Part shown: piece after piece, positions 52,043-61,257 of the stretch | Numbering within the stretch: position 1 is the stretch's first letter | Layout of the letters: each line of letters opens with the position of its first letter | Assembly: GCA_004555915.1 (NCBI GenBank) | Contig: SFJM01000010.1 | Location: 1-64,000 of the forward strand | DNA length: 64,000 nucleotides | Origin: Clostridiales bacterium | GTDB lineage: Bacteria; Bacillota; Clostridia; Oscillospirales; Butyricicoccaceae | Direction of reading: 5' to 3' | Notes under the pieces: generated by a model | What the model was told of the DNA's origin: nothing | Databases searched by the model: none | What the model saw: only the letters and a program-made list of their open reading frames with translations | Translations under genes and position numbers: made by a program

Positions 52043-52062
52043 CTTTTACTGTACAGTAAAAG
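52043..52062. repeat. 20-bp perfect palindrome before mltG
   Basis: CTTTTACTGT and ACAGTAAAAG form a perfect 20-bp palindrome, ending 15 bases before the mltG start, next to its ribosome site. It may bind a dimeric regulator or fold in the mRNA. It lies in the 93-base gap after the CPBP gene. Confidence 0.55.
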
Positions 52063-52120
52063 GGGCAGGCGATCTCTGAAAACAGGGAACCTTATTTTCA
52101 GGTACGCCCTTGCATTTTCT

Positions 52121-53014
52121 CTATTTCAGCGCGATGCTGACGACAAAGCTGGAAATGAAAATAAAAAATCCGGGATTCACGATACAGTCACGGACTGCCA
52201 GCAATGCGGAGCTCCTGTTGGGCTGGAGACTGCGCAGCCGGTGCAGACGAATCTGGGATTCCAGTGAACGCAGTGTCAGATACAGCGTCAGCAGAAACAG
52301 AATTACATTGATATAGGTAAAGTATTTCCAGATTCCGAACGAACTGTACAGATGAATCAAATAATTGATAATGTAATAATAGCAGTTATTGATGATATGC
52401 GCAAGGATTGCGGGCCAGATTGAGTCAAACATATACACAAGGAACGCATAGGCACAGCCGGCAATCAGCGGGCCAACAAAGTTAAACAGCGAACCATGCA
52501 GCATGGCAAAGCAGACACCACTCAGCACAATGCTGACAACCGTACCGGCCTCCCGCTCGAAGCAGGAAAACAGCGCACCGCGGACAAAAATTTCCTCCAC
52601 AATCGGGGAAAGTATCACGATACCAAGAAAGCTGATAAACCCGTACTGGTTTCCCACGCCGCTGGTGGTAATCATGCTGCTGACATCAATGTCATTTGCG
52701 CCGCAGACAACATATACAATGACATTCGCCAAAAATGACAGGAATGAAACGGCCAGAGCAAATTTTACGGTAAAGCCAAAATACATCGGTATTTTTTCAG
52801 CATGGCGCTTCAGGCGGAAATTCATCCGGAATGTATCATCCTGTGCCCGATACAGGCAGTAGGCCGGCGGAACAAATGCCAGCAGCTCCACGATAATGAC
52901 GCCAATGGATGGAATCCTTGAAAATGCAAAATCAAATCCGATACTGCAAACCGTCAGTACCATAAAGCAGGCAAACAGCATCAGACCCGGCAGAATGGTT
53001 GATTTATCTTTCAT
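52121..53014 (-). CDS. CPBP family intramembrane metalloprotease (Abi-type)
   Basis: A 297-residue protein with about eight helices. The active-site motifs are VEEIFVRGALF (Glu-Glu-x3-Arg), FAMLHGSLFNFV (His) and HIINNCYYY. CPBP proteases cut membrane-embedded substrates; the native target is unknown. ATG 53014 overlaps the end of the 5-formyl-THF cyclo-ligase gene by 11 bases. Confidence 0.88.
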   Translation of the reverse strand: MKDKSTILPGLMLFACFMVLTVCSIGFDFAFSRIPSIGVIIVELLAFVPPAYCLYRAQDDTFRMNFRLKRHAEKIPMYFGFTVKFALAVSFLSFLANVIVYVVCGANDIDVSSMITTSGVGNQYGFISFLGIVILSPIVEEIFVRGALFSCFEREAGTVVSIVLSGVCFAMLHGSLFNFVGPLIAGCAYAFLVYMFDSIWPAILAHIINNCYYYIINYLIHLYSSFGIWKYFTYINVILFLLTLYLTLRSLESQIRLHRLRSLQPNRSSALLAVRDCIVNPGFFIFISSFVVSIALK

Positions 53015-53582
53015 GAATCAGCATTACCTCCGTTTCCGTCACGATACAATTGCAGCGGATATCATGCTCCTGTACCGGAATCGCTTCCAGAATCCGATCC
53101 TGTGCGCACAGTACCATGCGATATGCCGGTGTTTTGGGCAGAAACCGGTCATAAAAACCACCACCGTAGCCCAGACGTGCGCCGGAAGCATCACAGGCCA
53201 GTGCCGGAACCAGACAGAGCTGGATTTCCTCCGGTGGGATCACCGCGCAGTGTACACCCGGTTCCGGAATGCCAAAGGTTTCCTCTGTCAGGTCTTCCTC
53301 AGAACCAATCTGCCGCGGCTCCATCCGATGTCCCGGCATGCATTTGGGCACACAGACCCGTTTTCCCTGCCGCAGCGCATCCGCAATAATCGCATGGGTG
53401 TCAATCTCATCCGCGGTGGACCAGTAGGCAAAAATGGTTCCGGCATTCCGATACGGTTCGCTGGAAAGCACTCTTTGACAGATTGCCTGATGGATTGCCT
53501 CCCGTTCCGCCTGCGGGACAGCATGCCGGCTGTGCAGCAGCTGGCGGCGGAGCGTAGACTTATCCACGGTATGCAATGCCAT
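53004..53582 (-). CDS. fau: 5-formyltetrahydrofolate cyclo-ligase
   Basis: A 192-residue enzyme. STLRRQLLHSR at the start, PVQEHDIR near the end and the ATP loop GARLGYGGGFYDRFL are diagnostic. It converts 5-formyl-THF to methenyl-THF. ATG 53582 is taken as the start; a longer frame from 53624 lies inside the DJ-1 gene. It overlaps that gene by 23 bases. Confidence 0.92.
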   Translation of the reverse strand: MALHTVDKSTLRRQLLHSRHAVPQAEREAIHQAICQRVLSSEPYRNAGTIFAYWSTADEIDTHAIIADALRQGKRVCVPKCMPGHRMEPRQIGSEEDLTEETFGIPEPGVHCAVIPPEEIQLCLVPALACDASGARLGYGGGFYDRFLPKTPAYRMVLCAQDRILEAIPVQEHDIRCNCIVTETEVMLIHER

Positions 53583-54102
53583 GACGCACCTTGTCTGCCG
53601 CTTCCCTGCCTCGCAGCAGCTCAACCATGGTCAGGCCAAGTTCGATGGATGCCGCGGCGCCGCAGCCGGTGATGACATTGTCATCCACGCAGACCAGTGC
53701 ATCCTCCTGCAGCTGCGCATTGCCCATCTTTTCATTGACGCTGAAATGGCAGACTGCCTTTTTGCCGTCCAGCACGCCTTTTGCCGCCAGCACGGACGGT
53801 GCCGCACAGATTGCTGCCATATAGCAGTGATGTTCCATACAGTAGGAAATTGCCCTGTCAATGACCGGCTTATCAAAATAGTTTTTGGTTCCCGGCCCGC
53901 CCGGCAGGAAAATCATTTCACAGTCGGATAAATCCAGCTCTTCCGGTGTGATATCCGCCTCAATGGTAAAGCCCATTTTGCTTGTAATGATCTTGCCGGT
54001 AACACCCACACGGGTCATCGGAATACCCGCACGGGACAGCATGTCCAGCGGAGCAATCATTTCCGTATCTTCATAGCCGTCTACATGGAAAACATATACC
54101 AT
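53560..54102 (-). CDS. DJ-1/PfpI family protein
   Basis: A 180-residue protein. The nucleophile Cys is in AAICAAPSVLAAKGVL and an acidic residue precedes it in FLPGGPGTKNY. The fold is DJ-1/ThiJ, whose members include deglycases and chaperones; the substrate is unknown. It starts 14 bases after the GNAT gene. Confidence 0.88.
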   Translation of the reverse strand: MVYVFHVDGYEDTEMIAPLDMLSRAGIPMTRVGVTGKIITSKMGFTIEADITPEELDLSDCEMIFLPGGPGTKNYFDKPVIDRAISYCMEHHCYMAAICAAPSVLAAKGVLDGKKAVCHFSVNEKMGNAQLQEDALVCVDDNVITGCGAAASIELGLTMVELLRGREAADKVRHGIAYRG

Positions 54103-54116
54103 AGCAAATTCCTCCC

Positions 54117-54935
54117 TCAGTTAAATAACAGGTTAAAATATCCGGGTTCAACCGGTGTATCATCATGATAGCGGATGCAGCCCAGCTTCTGTACCGGTTT
54201 TCCGCAGGTCAGACGGATGCGCTGGCAGGCACAGGCCTGCAGGATTCCCTGTGCAAGCACATCGGTGTCCGTGCCGCAGCACTCCTGTGCCCACAGCTTT
54301 TCCGCCCCGTCATGCCAGACAAAGGCATAGCTCCGGAGGCTGCTATCCTGTTCCAGGCCATAAACGCCCGCACCCAGCCGGTCAAACAGCTCAAGCTGCC
54401 GTTTCCAGTCCGTGTCCGACCGCATCAGCCGTACTCCGGGAGCAGCCTCATACAGCTCCCGCATCGCCGGAAGCTCTGCGGCAGTCAGGCGGCGTATGCT
54501 GCCGGAAACCGGCAGCGTTTTACGCTGATATGTCGTTGTATCGAGGTAAAATGCGGTCTGATAGCCAAACTGGTCATAAAAACCAAACAGCCACTCCTCC
54601 TGTGGGATCAGGATGGAAGCCACGCGCCCCTGCTGTCGGTCCAGTGCAAAGGAATGCTGCAGCAGCCGATCCATCCGATGCTGTCTGCGGTATTCCGGCG
54701 CCGTACAGGCCCCGTAAATATACGTGACCGGTCGAATGCCCCGGGCGTCACGCAGCTGGTAGGGCAGCATCTGTACCATAGCGCACAGGTTTCCCTGTTC
54801 CTCATCCACCAAAGTCACGGCAGGATCATATACCTGCCCGAAAAACCAGTCACGGAAGTCATCATCCCCGGGAAAACAGCGTTTCCACAGTGCAATGACA
54901 GCTTCCAGATCCGATGCTTCTGCAAAACGAATCAT
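54117..54935 (-). CDS. GNAT family N-acetyltransferase, Eis-like two-domain type
   Basis: A 272-residue protein. The acetyl-CoA site is CTAPEYRRQHRMDRLLQH (a variant of the Q/R-x-x-G-x-G/A loop), followed by EEWLFGFYDQFGYQTAFY. A second GNAT-like half follows (residues 150-270), as in Eis-type proteins. Acceptor unknown. ATG 54935 overlaps the DUF2156 stop. Confidence 0.8.
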   Translation of the reverse strand: MIRFAEASDLEAVIALWKRCFPGDDDFRDWFFGQVYDPAVTLVDEEQGNLCAMVQMLPYQLRDARGIRPVTYIYGACTAPEYRRQHRMDRLLQHSFALDRQQGRVASILIPQEEWLFGFYDQFGYQTAFYLDTTTYQRKTLPVSGSIRRLTAAELPAMRELYEAAPGVRLMRSDTDWKRQLELFDRLGAGVYGLEQDSSLRSYAFVWHDGAEKLWAQECCGTDTDVLAQGILQACACQRIRLTCGKPVQKLGCIRYHDDTPVEPGYFNLLFN

Positions 54936-55834
54936 GCCTTCACCGCCATAAATTTTTTGCCCATCATGACAGGATGATAGGACTGCTTTGCCTTGCGCAG
55001 GCCCTCCAGACCAAGGTCATCCTCACGATTGACATAGGTATAGCCGTCAAACTGGTGCTGGGCGAACTGCTGGTTGATCATCGGATAAGCGCCGGGAATC
55101 GACGCTTCCGCCTTCTCCAGCTGGACAACATACGTATCTTCACTGACCGGACAGCCCATGGTAAAGGCAATGACCTTGCCATCCAGACGGAGCAGGCCGC
55201 CTTTCATGCCCAGAGCTTCCCGGTTATTCAGCGCCAGCGATACCGCACAGGTTTCACCGGAATACATGGTACCATTGGGACAGTTGTTGCCGGTTTCACA
55301 CCAGTGCAGATGGAACTGGAAGGCTTCCTCCATGTTTTCATCTGTCATATCCTCATAGGACCAGCGGCCTTCATAGGTCTTTTTGAACCGGTTGACAAAA
55401 TTTCGCTTGGACTGCAGCTTTTTGCCGGAAAGTGTCATCAGCTTGTCAGCGGCATACAGATAATCCGCACCGTCCGGATAATCCTGAATGACATAATGTC
55501 CCGGCAATACAGCCTCAATCTCCGCAATCATTGGTTCCGGAATACAGCAGAGGTTGAAGTCAATGCCGCGTTCCTGTGCGTCTGCCTCCATGGCCAGCAG
55601 TACCTGCTTCAGGTCTCCTTCCCCCACCGGCGCAAGATACATCGGTATCTTTTCCGGAAAGGTTGCCATTTTGACAAGCAGAAAGCCATTCTGAAAGCAA
55701 AGCTGGGTATCATAATGATCCTTCCAGATAAACAGATCCGTAAAGCAGTGTTCACAAATACGGTAGTTCTGTTTTGACAGATATTCGTCTGCCTTTCCCT
55801 TATCCCCTAATTTGACAGGTTGAAATGGTAGCAT
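54932..55834 (-). CDS. DUF2156 (phosphatidylglycerol lysyltransferase C-terminal-like) protein
   Basis: A 300-residue soluble protein. YRICEHCFTDLFIWKDHYD, KLQSKRNFVNRFKKTYEG and LGLEGLRKAKQSYHP match the DUF2156 family, which has a GNAT-like double fold. No membrane domain is present, so it is not a full MprF. It may transfer an aminoacyl or acyl group; the substrate is unknown. It overlaps the downstream GNAT gene by 4 bases. Confidence 0.82.
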   Translation of the reverse strand: MLPFQPVKLGDKGKADEYLSKQNYRICEHCFTDLFIWKDHYDTQLCFQNGFLLVKMATFPEKIPMYLAPVGEGDLKQVLLAMEADAQERGIDFNLCCIPEPMIAEIEAVLPGHYVIQDYPDGADYLYAADKLMTLSGKKLQSKRNFVNRFKKTYEGRWSYEDMTDENMEEAFQFHLHWCETGNNCPNGTMYSGETCAVSLALNNREALGMKGGLLRLDGKVIAFTMGCPVSEDTYVVQLEKAEASIPGAYPMINQQFAQHQFDGYTYVNREDDLGLEGLRKAKQSYHPVMMGKKFMAVKA

Positions 55835-55852
55835 ATAAAATTGGTATCTCCT

Positions 55853-56512
55853 TTAGACAATTGCGCTGCAAACCGCTGTGACAAGCTCGTCGGAAATATC
55901 CGCAATGCTGCGGATGGTATTTCCCTGTGTACAGCGGATCCGATGCCAGCCGAACCGGTCAGCCAGCCGGGATGCAGTCTGATAGCATTTTTTCAGATAG
56001 GGAATATCCTTTTCATGGATATCCTGTGTTTTGCCCTGCCGGTGCTCCAGAAGATTCTGTACTGCCTCCGTGGGCATATCAAGAAAGAATACCTGATCCG
56101 GCGCAGGGATTCCCATAATCCGATATTCAAAATCAAACAGCCAGTCCAGATATTTCGCCTGTTCCTCTCCCTCCAGCTTGGATGCCTGATGCACCGCATT
56201 GGAGGTCGTATACCGGTCTGCCAGAATCAGGCCGCCGTTTTCATAATCATCTTTCCACTCGGTCTGATAGGATGCATACCGGTCTACTGCAAAAAAAGTG
56301 GACGCAGTATAGGCATTCACATCATCCGGATGGGAACCGAATTTTCCGTTTAAATACATGCGGATCAGTGCGGAGGATTCCTCCTGATACCGCGGAAAAA
56401 CCAGACGGCGGTAGGAAATATTCCGTTCATCCAGTACCTGGCACAGCCGTTCAAACTGTGTGGATTTGCCGGACGCATCGGTGCCCTCCAGCACCAGCAG
56501 CTTTCCCCTCAT
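55853..56512 (-). CDS. tmk: Thymidylate kinase
   Basis: A 219-residue kinase. P-loop LEGTDASGKSTQ, the FPRY motif after the first helix and the LILADRYTTSNAVHQ motif are typical of TMK. It makes dTDP, the step after ThyX encoded just upstream. ATG 56512 overlaps the thyX stop in ATGA. The frame three codons earlier is less likely. Confidence 0.9.
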   Translation of the reverse strand: MRGKLLVLEGTDASGKSTQFERLCQVLDERNISYRRLVFPRYQEESSALIRMYLNGKFGSHPDDVNAYTASTFFAVDRYASYQTEWKDDYENGGLILADRYTTSNAVHQASKLEGEEQAKYLDWLFDFEYRIMGIPAPDQVFFLDMPTEAVQNLLEHRQGKTQDIHEKDIPYLKKCYQTASRLADRFGWHRIRCTQGNTIRSIADISDELVTAVCSAIV

Positions 56513-57285
56513 TCCGCACACTCCCTGCGGATCCGGTCATATTTTTCCCGCACTTCCGCTGCCTTTCCGCAGCTCATCTTGCCTTCCGAGCAGGCACCGC
56601 AGGTACAGGACGGTCCGGCCTTGCGGAACAGGGTCGGTGCTACCGCATACACCTTCCGGTACATCTCCTCTGCCAGCTCACGAATTTCCCACTGTGCGCG
56701 GTTACAGCAGCGCAGGCGGAAGAAATTGTGCAGCGAACGGGCATTGGCTGTCATGACCATCTTGGTAGCGCAGGCATTGGGCAGCACATATCGTGCATCC
56801 TCAATGGCCTTCTTTTCCGCCTTCCGGCGGGCTTCCGCTTCTGTGCATCCCTCTGCCAGGAAGGTCTGCATATGCTTCTCCTGCAGAATGGCAGACAGCT
56901 TTTCATAGGTTTTCTGGTCATCCTCCATGGCCTTGAGGAAGGCTTCCTTTGCCTCCGGAACCGCCTCGATCTCATGGGGGAGGACAAATTCAAAGGCATG
57001 CTCCTTGACATACCGCTGGGACTGCACGCTGAAGGATGCCATGCGGTGGCGGGTAATCTGTGCCAGCAGCGAGCGGGATACCCCTTCAATGGCAAAGGTA
57101 AACGACGCATGCTCAATCGGGCTTTCGTGGCCGATATCGGTCAGCATGGTCAGATAGGATCTGGTTTTCTCCTCATCCAGTCCATCCAGCAGCGTGTCCA
57201 CCGTTGCGGCGGAATAACAGGTTTTTGCCGCTGCGGAAATCAGCTGTTCCGGTGAGGGTGTATAAGCAATCAGCTTCACATTCAT
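56509..57285 (-). CDS. thyX: Flavin-dependent thymidylate synthase
   Basis: A 258-residue enzyme. The ThyX motif RHRMASFSVQSQR lies at residues 79-91, with HESPIEHASFTF before and NARSLHNFFRLRCCNRAQWE after. It makes dTMP with FAD and methylene-THF; tmk and fau in the same unit fit folate and thymidylate supply. The tail has Cys227, 229, 232 and 239, as in other clostridial ThyX proteins. Confidence 0.95.
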   Translation of the reverse strand: MNVKLIAYTPSPEQLISAAAKTCYSAATVDTLLDGLDEEKTRSYLTMLTDIGHESPIEHASFTFAIEGVSRSLLAQITRHRMASFSVQSQRYVKEHAFEFVLPHEIEAVPEAKEAFLKAMEDDQKTYEKLSAILQEKHMQTFLAEGCTEAEARRKAEKKAIEDARYVLPNACATKMVMTANARSLHNFFRLRCCNRAQWEIRELAEEMYRKVYAVAPTLFRKAGPSCTCGACSEGKMSCGKAAEVREKYDRIRRECAE

Positions 57286-57307
57286 GTATGGTTTCTTCCT
57301 TTATATC

Positions 57308-58039
57308 TTATTTTTCCCCGGTTATCCTGGTTTTCATAACAGTCAGCAGGAATTTCGGCAGTGCAGTCATGCGTTTTGCACGCCATGGCTCTTTTTTCAG
57401 GCGGTAGAACCATTCCAGACCATGATTCACATAGAAATCCGGTGCACGTTCCACAATGCCTGCATAGACATCCAGCGATCCGCCCAGACCGCACAGCAGC
57501 GTGCCGTTCAGCTCATGCAGGTGCGCATGCATGAAAATCTCCTGCTTGGGCGCGCCGAGACACACCAGAATAACATCTGAGTGTCCTGCCGCATTGATAT
57601 CACGGACAGCCTCTTCATCATCCTTGAAATAGCCGTCACGGCAGCCGGTAATCACCAGACCGGGATGCTGTTTCTTCAGATTTTCCGCAGCCTGCTCCGC
57701 CACCCCCGGCTTTGCGCCGAATAAAAACAGGCTCCGGCCCTCCTTTGCCATTTCAGCAATCAGGTCTGCGGCAAATTCAATACCGGCAACCTTTTCCTGA
57801 ATCGGCTTTTTGAGGATTTTCGCCGCATGGACAACGCCAATGCCATCCGGCAGAACCAACTCTGCCGCATTCAACAGCTTCTTCAGCCGGACATCCTTGC
57901 GTGCCATATAGACAATTTCAGAATTAGGCGTAACAACATAGCCTTTTTCCCCCTGACGGATAGCAGCCATGGCATGCTGCACGGCTTCCGCTTTGGAGAC
58001 GGCATCAAATTGTACGCCAAGAATGGAAATTCGATCCAT
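57308..58039 (-). CDS. WecG/TagA/CpsF family glycosyltransferase
   Basis: A 243-residue protein. VVTPNSEIVYMARKD, ADLVLPDGIGVV-like ELVLPDGIGVVHAAKILKK and VCLGAPKQEIFM are typical of this family, which adds ManNAc-type sugars to lipid carriers for wall polymers. There is no membrane helix, and no other polymer gene is near. AGGAGG precedes ATG 58039, and a strong promoter begins the ten-gene unit here. Confidence 0.9.
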   Translation of the reverse strand: MDRISILGVQFDAVSKAEAVQHAMAAIRQGEKGYVVTPNSEIVYMARKDVRLKKLLNAAELVLPDGIGVVHAAKILKKPIQEKVAGIEFAADLIAEMAKEGRSLFLFGAKPGVAEQAAENLKKQHPGLVITGCRDGYFKDDEEAVRDINAAGHSDVILVCLGAPKQEIFMHAHLHELNGTLLCGLGGSLDVYAGIVERAPDFYVNHGLEWFYRLKKEPWRAKRMTALPKFLLTVMKTRITGEK

Positions 58040-58093
58040 CGGAATGCCTCCTTTGTGGAGTAATTGATACAGATTTTTATTCTCAATTCTTTT

Positions 58094-58122
58094 ATTATAC
58101 CATCAAAGGCATATTGCTTCAA
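58094..58122 (-). promoter_or_regulatory. Promoter of the wecG-like to U32 unit
   Basis: TTGAAG (58122-58117) and consensus TATAAT (58099-58094) are 17 bases apart, 55 bases before the start codon. Confidence 0.75.
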
Positions 58123-58221
58123 GGCGTAAATTACTTTCCAATCTGTGGATAAATACAAAAAATGTCAGAGATTTCCGTACTTTTTGTGCCGTTTGAAATG
58201 CGAAAGGCGTTAACACAGGAA

Positions 58222-58260
58222 AACCGCTTTTCCTGACACCATATGCCGGGAAAAGCGGTT
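58222..58260 (-). terminator. Terminator of tyrS
   Basis: AACCGCTTTTCC and GGAAAAGCGGTT (58260-58249 and 58233-58222) pair over 12 bp; the minus strand continues TTCCTGTG. It closes the dxs-to-tyrS run. Confidence 0.75.
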
Positions 58261-58276
58261 GAAGTTTTTGCCTCTA

Positions 58277-59503
58277 TTACAGTGTAACCTTGCGGAAGGA
58301 TTTCTTACCCTTGCGGATAATCATGCCGTCACCGGCAAACGCATCTGCACCATACATTGCGTATACATCGGTTACCTTTGCATCGTTGATGGTCAGGCCA
58401 CCCTGCTGGATGGTACGGCGGGCCTCACTCTTGGACTTAACCAAGCCGGTCTTTACCAGCAGGTCCATCGCGCCAATCTGTCCGTCGGTCAGGTCCTCAG
58501 CAGTCAGTGCAGTAGTCGGCATGTCTGCGGATGCACCGCCGGAAAATGCAGCCTTTGCAGCATTCATTGCCTTTTCTGCCTCTTCCTTGCCGTGAACCAT
58601 TGCGGTAATCTCATATGCCAGACGCTCCTTTGCCTTGTTCAGGCCGGCACCTTCCAGCTTTTCATATTCCGCAATCTCTTCCAGCGTCATAAAGGTCAGC
58701 ATCTTCATGACACGGATCACATCCGCATCATTGATGTTTCTCCAGTACTGGTAGAACTCATACGGGGAAGTCTTTTCCGGATCGAGCCATACCGCGCCCT
58801 TTTCGGTCTTGCCCATCTTCTTGCCTTCCGAGGTGGTCAGCAGGGTGAAGGTCAGGCCGTAGGCATCGTCCTTGCCATCCACACGACGGATCAGGTCCGC
58901 GCCATTGATGATGTTAGACCACTGGTCGTCACCGCCCAGCTCCAGATGGCAGTCCATGGTGCGGTACAGGTGCAGGAAGTCATAGCTCTGCAGCAGCATG
59001 TAGTTGAACTCGATGAAGCTCAGGCCCTTTTCCAGACGGGTCTTGAAGCACTCTGCTGTCAGCATGCGGTTGACAGAGAAATGTACGCCGACTTCCCGCA
59101 GGAAGTCCATGTAATTGAACTTCAGAATCCAGTCCGCATTGTTCAGCATCACTGCCTTGTCATTTTCAAAATCAACCAGACGGCGCATCTGCTTGCGGAA
59201 GCATTCTGCATTGTGGTCAATCTCTTCCTTGGTCAGCATCTTACGCATATCGGTCTTGCCGGTGGGATCACCAATCATGGTGGTACCGCCGCCGATCAGC
59301 GCAATCGGGCGATGGCCGGCCTGCTGCAAGCGAGCCATAACAACCAGCTGCAGGAAATGGCCGACATGCAGGGAATCTGCTGTGGCATCAAAGCCAATAT
59401 AGAACGTGGTCTGATGGTTATCCAGCAGGTCACGTACCTTTTCTTCGTTGGTGCACTGGGCAATTAAGCCGCGTGCCTGGAGTTCTTCATAAACTTGAGA
59501 CAT
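58277..59503 (-). CDS. tyrS: Tyrosyl-tRNA synthetase
   Basis: A 408-residue class I synthetase. HVGH (residues 46-49) and KKMGKTEKGAVWL (the KMSKS loop, here KMGKT) are present, and a C-terminal S4 domain ends the protein (SEARRTIQQGGLTIND). It lies only 30 bases after recN, so it has no room for a T-box leader, unlike many Firmicutes tyrS genes. Confidence 0.96.
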   Translation of the reverse strand: MSQVYEELQARGLIAQCTNEEKVRDLLDNHQTTFYIGFDATADSLHVGHFLQLVVMARLQQAGHRPIALIGGGTTMIGDPTGKTDMRKMLTKEEIDHNAECFRKQMRRLVDFENDKAVMLNNADWILKFNYMDFLREVGVHFSVNRMLTAECFKTRLEKGLSFIEFNYMLLQSYDFLHLYRTMDCHLELGGDDQWSNIINGADLIRRVDGKDDAYGLTFTLLTTSEGKKMGKTEKGAVWLDPEKTSPYEFYQYWRNINDADVIRVMKMLTFMTLEEIAEYEKLEGAGLNKAKERLAYEITAMVHGKEEAEKAMNAAKAAFSGGASADMPTTALTAEDLTDGQIGAMDLLVKTGLVKSKSEARRTIQQGGLTINDAKVTDVYAMYGADAFAGDGMIIRKGKKSFRKVTL

Positions 59504-59533
59504 CGTAATGAAACCCTTTCTATTAACGCTTTA

Positions 59534-61243
59534 TCACACCGGCTGTGCGCCGGATGTTTGACTTTTTTTACTGGATGCCGCACGCTCGAGCAGCTCTGCC
59601 GCATTGCGCATGGACAACTCGGTAATGGCATCGCCGGACAGCATACGTGCCAGCTCCTGGACACGTTCCTCCTCATTCAGAGAAAATACATCCGTATAGG
59701 TATACTCCTCTGAGAGTGATTTTTTAATGAGCAAATGGTGGTCTCCCATGGAAGCCAGCTGCGGGAGATGGGTGACACACAGGGTCTGCTTGCTGCGGGA
59801 AATCTCTCCCAGCTTCCATGCAATCTTCTGTGCAGCCCTGCCGCTGACGCCGGTATCAATTTCATCAAAAATAAGTGTACCCACATCTTCCGACTGCGTC
59901 AAGACATTTTTAATCGCAAGCATGATGCGGGACAGCTCACCGCCAGATGCAATTTTGGAAAGCGGCTTGACCGGTTCGCCCGGATTGGTCGAAATCAGGA
60001 ATCGGACTTCATCCATACCATGGGTATTGAGCTTGGTCTGGGTGGATACCTGAATGCTGATACGCACCTTTGGCATATCCAGATCCTTCAGCTGTTCGAC
60101 AATCTTTGCCTCCAGCTCCACCGCAGCCTCCCTCCGACGGCGGGACAGCTCGCCGGCAATGTCACGTGCCGCAGCCAGTGTCTGACGGTATTCCGCAATC
60201 AGCTCCTCCTTGCGGTCATCCGCATTTTCCAGCTCCTCCAGCTCGGCAGAAGCCTTATCGCTGTAAGCCAGAACCTCTTCCACCGTAGCGCCGTATTTGC
60301 GGCGCAGACGGTAAATCACATCCAGCCGCTCCTCCACGGCATCCCGCTCGGCTTCGGAAAATTCCACATCGGATGCCATCATGGCAACCGATGCCGCCAG
60401 ATCATCCAGCTGATAGCGCAGCTCATCCGCCTTTTTGGAAAGGCTGTTCAACTCCTTGGACAGCGTGGAGACATCGGACAGCTCGTCAGCTGCCTGGGAC
60501 AGCAAATCATACGCACCGTCCTCATCCTCATTGCCGGACAGCAGCATGGTGGCGGACTGCAGGGAATAGGCCAGCTTGCCGGCATTTTCAAAGAACTGAC
60601 GGCGTTCCGTCAGCTCCTCCTCCTCGCCGGATTGCAGCTCTGCCACCGCAATTTCATCCAGCTGATAGCGCAGCATGTCAATGCGCTGTTCCCGCTGCTG
60701 CCCGCTTTTTTCCAGTTCCCGGATTTTACTGCGCAGGGCATGCAGCCGGGTATACATGGGCCGGAACTGCTCCAGCAGCGACTCTGATTCACAGAAGCTG
60801 TCAAGAAAATCAATATGATATTCCTCCTGCATCAGCTTCTGACCATCGTGCTGGCCATGGATGTTGATGAGATACGGACTGATGGTCTTGAGCACCGAAG
60901 CGGGAACCGGACGCATGTTAATGCGGCAGACACTGCGTCCCTCCGCCGACAGCTCACGCTGAATGCGGACGGTGCCGTCATCCCCGGTATCCAGCCCCAG
61001 CTCCTCCAGCTGTTTCTGCAATGCCGGAGGAATGTCCTCAAAAACGGCACTGACAAAGCCTTTTTTGGCGCCGTTTCGAATCAGTTCCCGGCTGGTACGC
61101 TGTCCCATAATCGCGCCGATAGAGTCGATAATAATGGACTTACCGGCACCGGTTTCACCGGTCAGGACAGTAAAGCCCGGCTGCAGGACAATATCAGCCT
61201 GCTCAATAATTGCGATATTTTCAATGTGCAGCAGGCTTAGCAT
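59534..61243 (-). CDS. recN: DNA repair protein RecN
   Basis: A 569-residue SMC-like ATPase. Walker A is LTGETGAGKSIIIDSIGAIM, two coiled-coil arms fill the middle (about residues 150-370), and the signature SGGELSRIMLAIK and Walker B LIFDEIDTGVSGR end it. It aligns broken DNA. AAAGGAG precedes ATG 61243; it lies 14 bases after argR. Confidence 0.95.
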   Translation of the reverse strand: MLSLLHIENIAIIEQADIVLQPGFTVLTGETGAGKSIIIDSIGAIMGQRTSRELIRNGAKKGFVSAVFEDIPPALQKQLEELGLDTGDDGTVRIQRELSAEGRSVCRINMRPVPASVLKTISPYLINIHGQHDGQKLMQEEYHIDFLDSFCESESLLEQFRPMYTRLHALRSKIRELEKSGQQREQRIDMLRYQLDEIAVAELQSGEEEELTERRQFFENAGKLAYSLQSATMLLSGNEDEDGAYDLLSQAADELSDVSTLSKELNSLSKKADELRYQLDDLAASVAMMASDVEFSEAERDAVEERLDVIYRLRRKYGATVEEVLAYSDKASAELEELENADDRKEELIAEYRQTLAAARDIAGELSRRRREAAVELEAKIVEQLKDLDMPKVRISIQVSTQTKLNTHGMDEVRFLISTNPGEPVKPLSKIASGGELSRIMLAIKNVLTQSEDVGTLIFDEIDTGVSGRAAQKIAWKLGEISRSKQTLCVTHLPQLASMGDHHLLIKKSLSEEYTYTDVFSLNEEERVQELARMLSGDAITELSMRNAAELLERAASSKKSQTSGAQPV

Positions 61244-61257
61244 GGTGTATACTCCTT

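Noticed and set aside
52043..52062. LexA/SOS box at the mltG palindrome
   Set aside because: The half-sites TACTG and CAGTA resemble the E. coli LexA box but are only 2 bases apart instead of about 10, and Firmicutes LexA uses a different motif.
59504..59533. T-box before tyrS
   Set aside because: Only 30 bases separate recN and tyrS; there is no room for a T-box.
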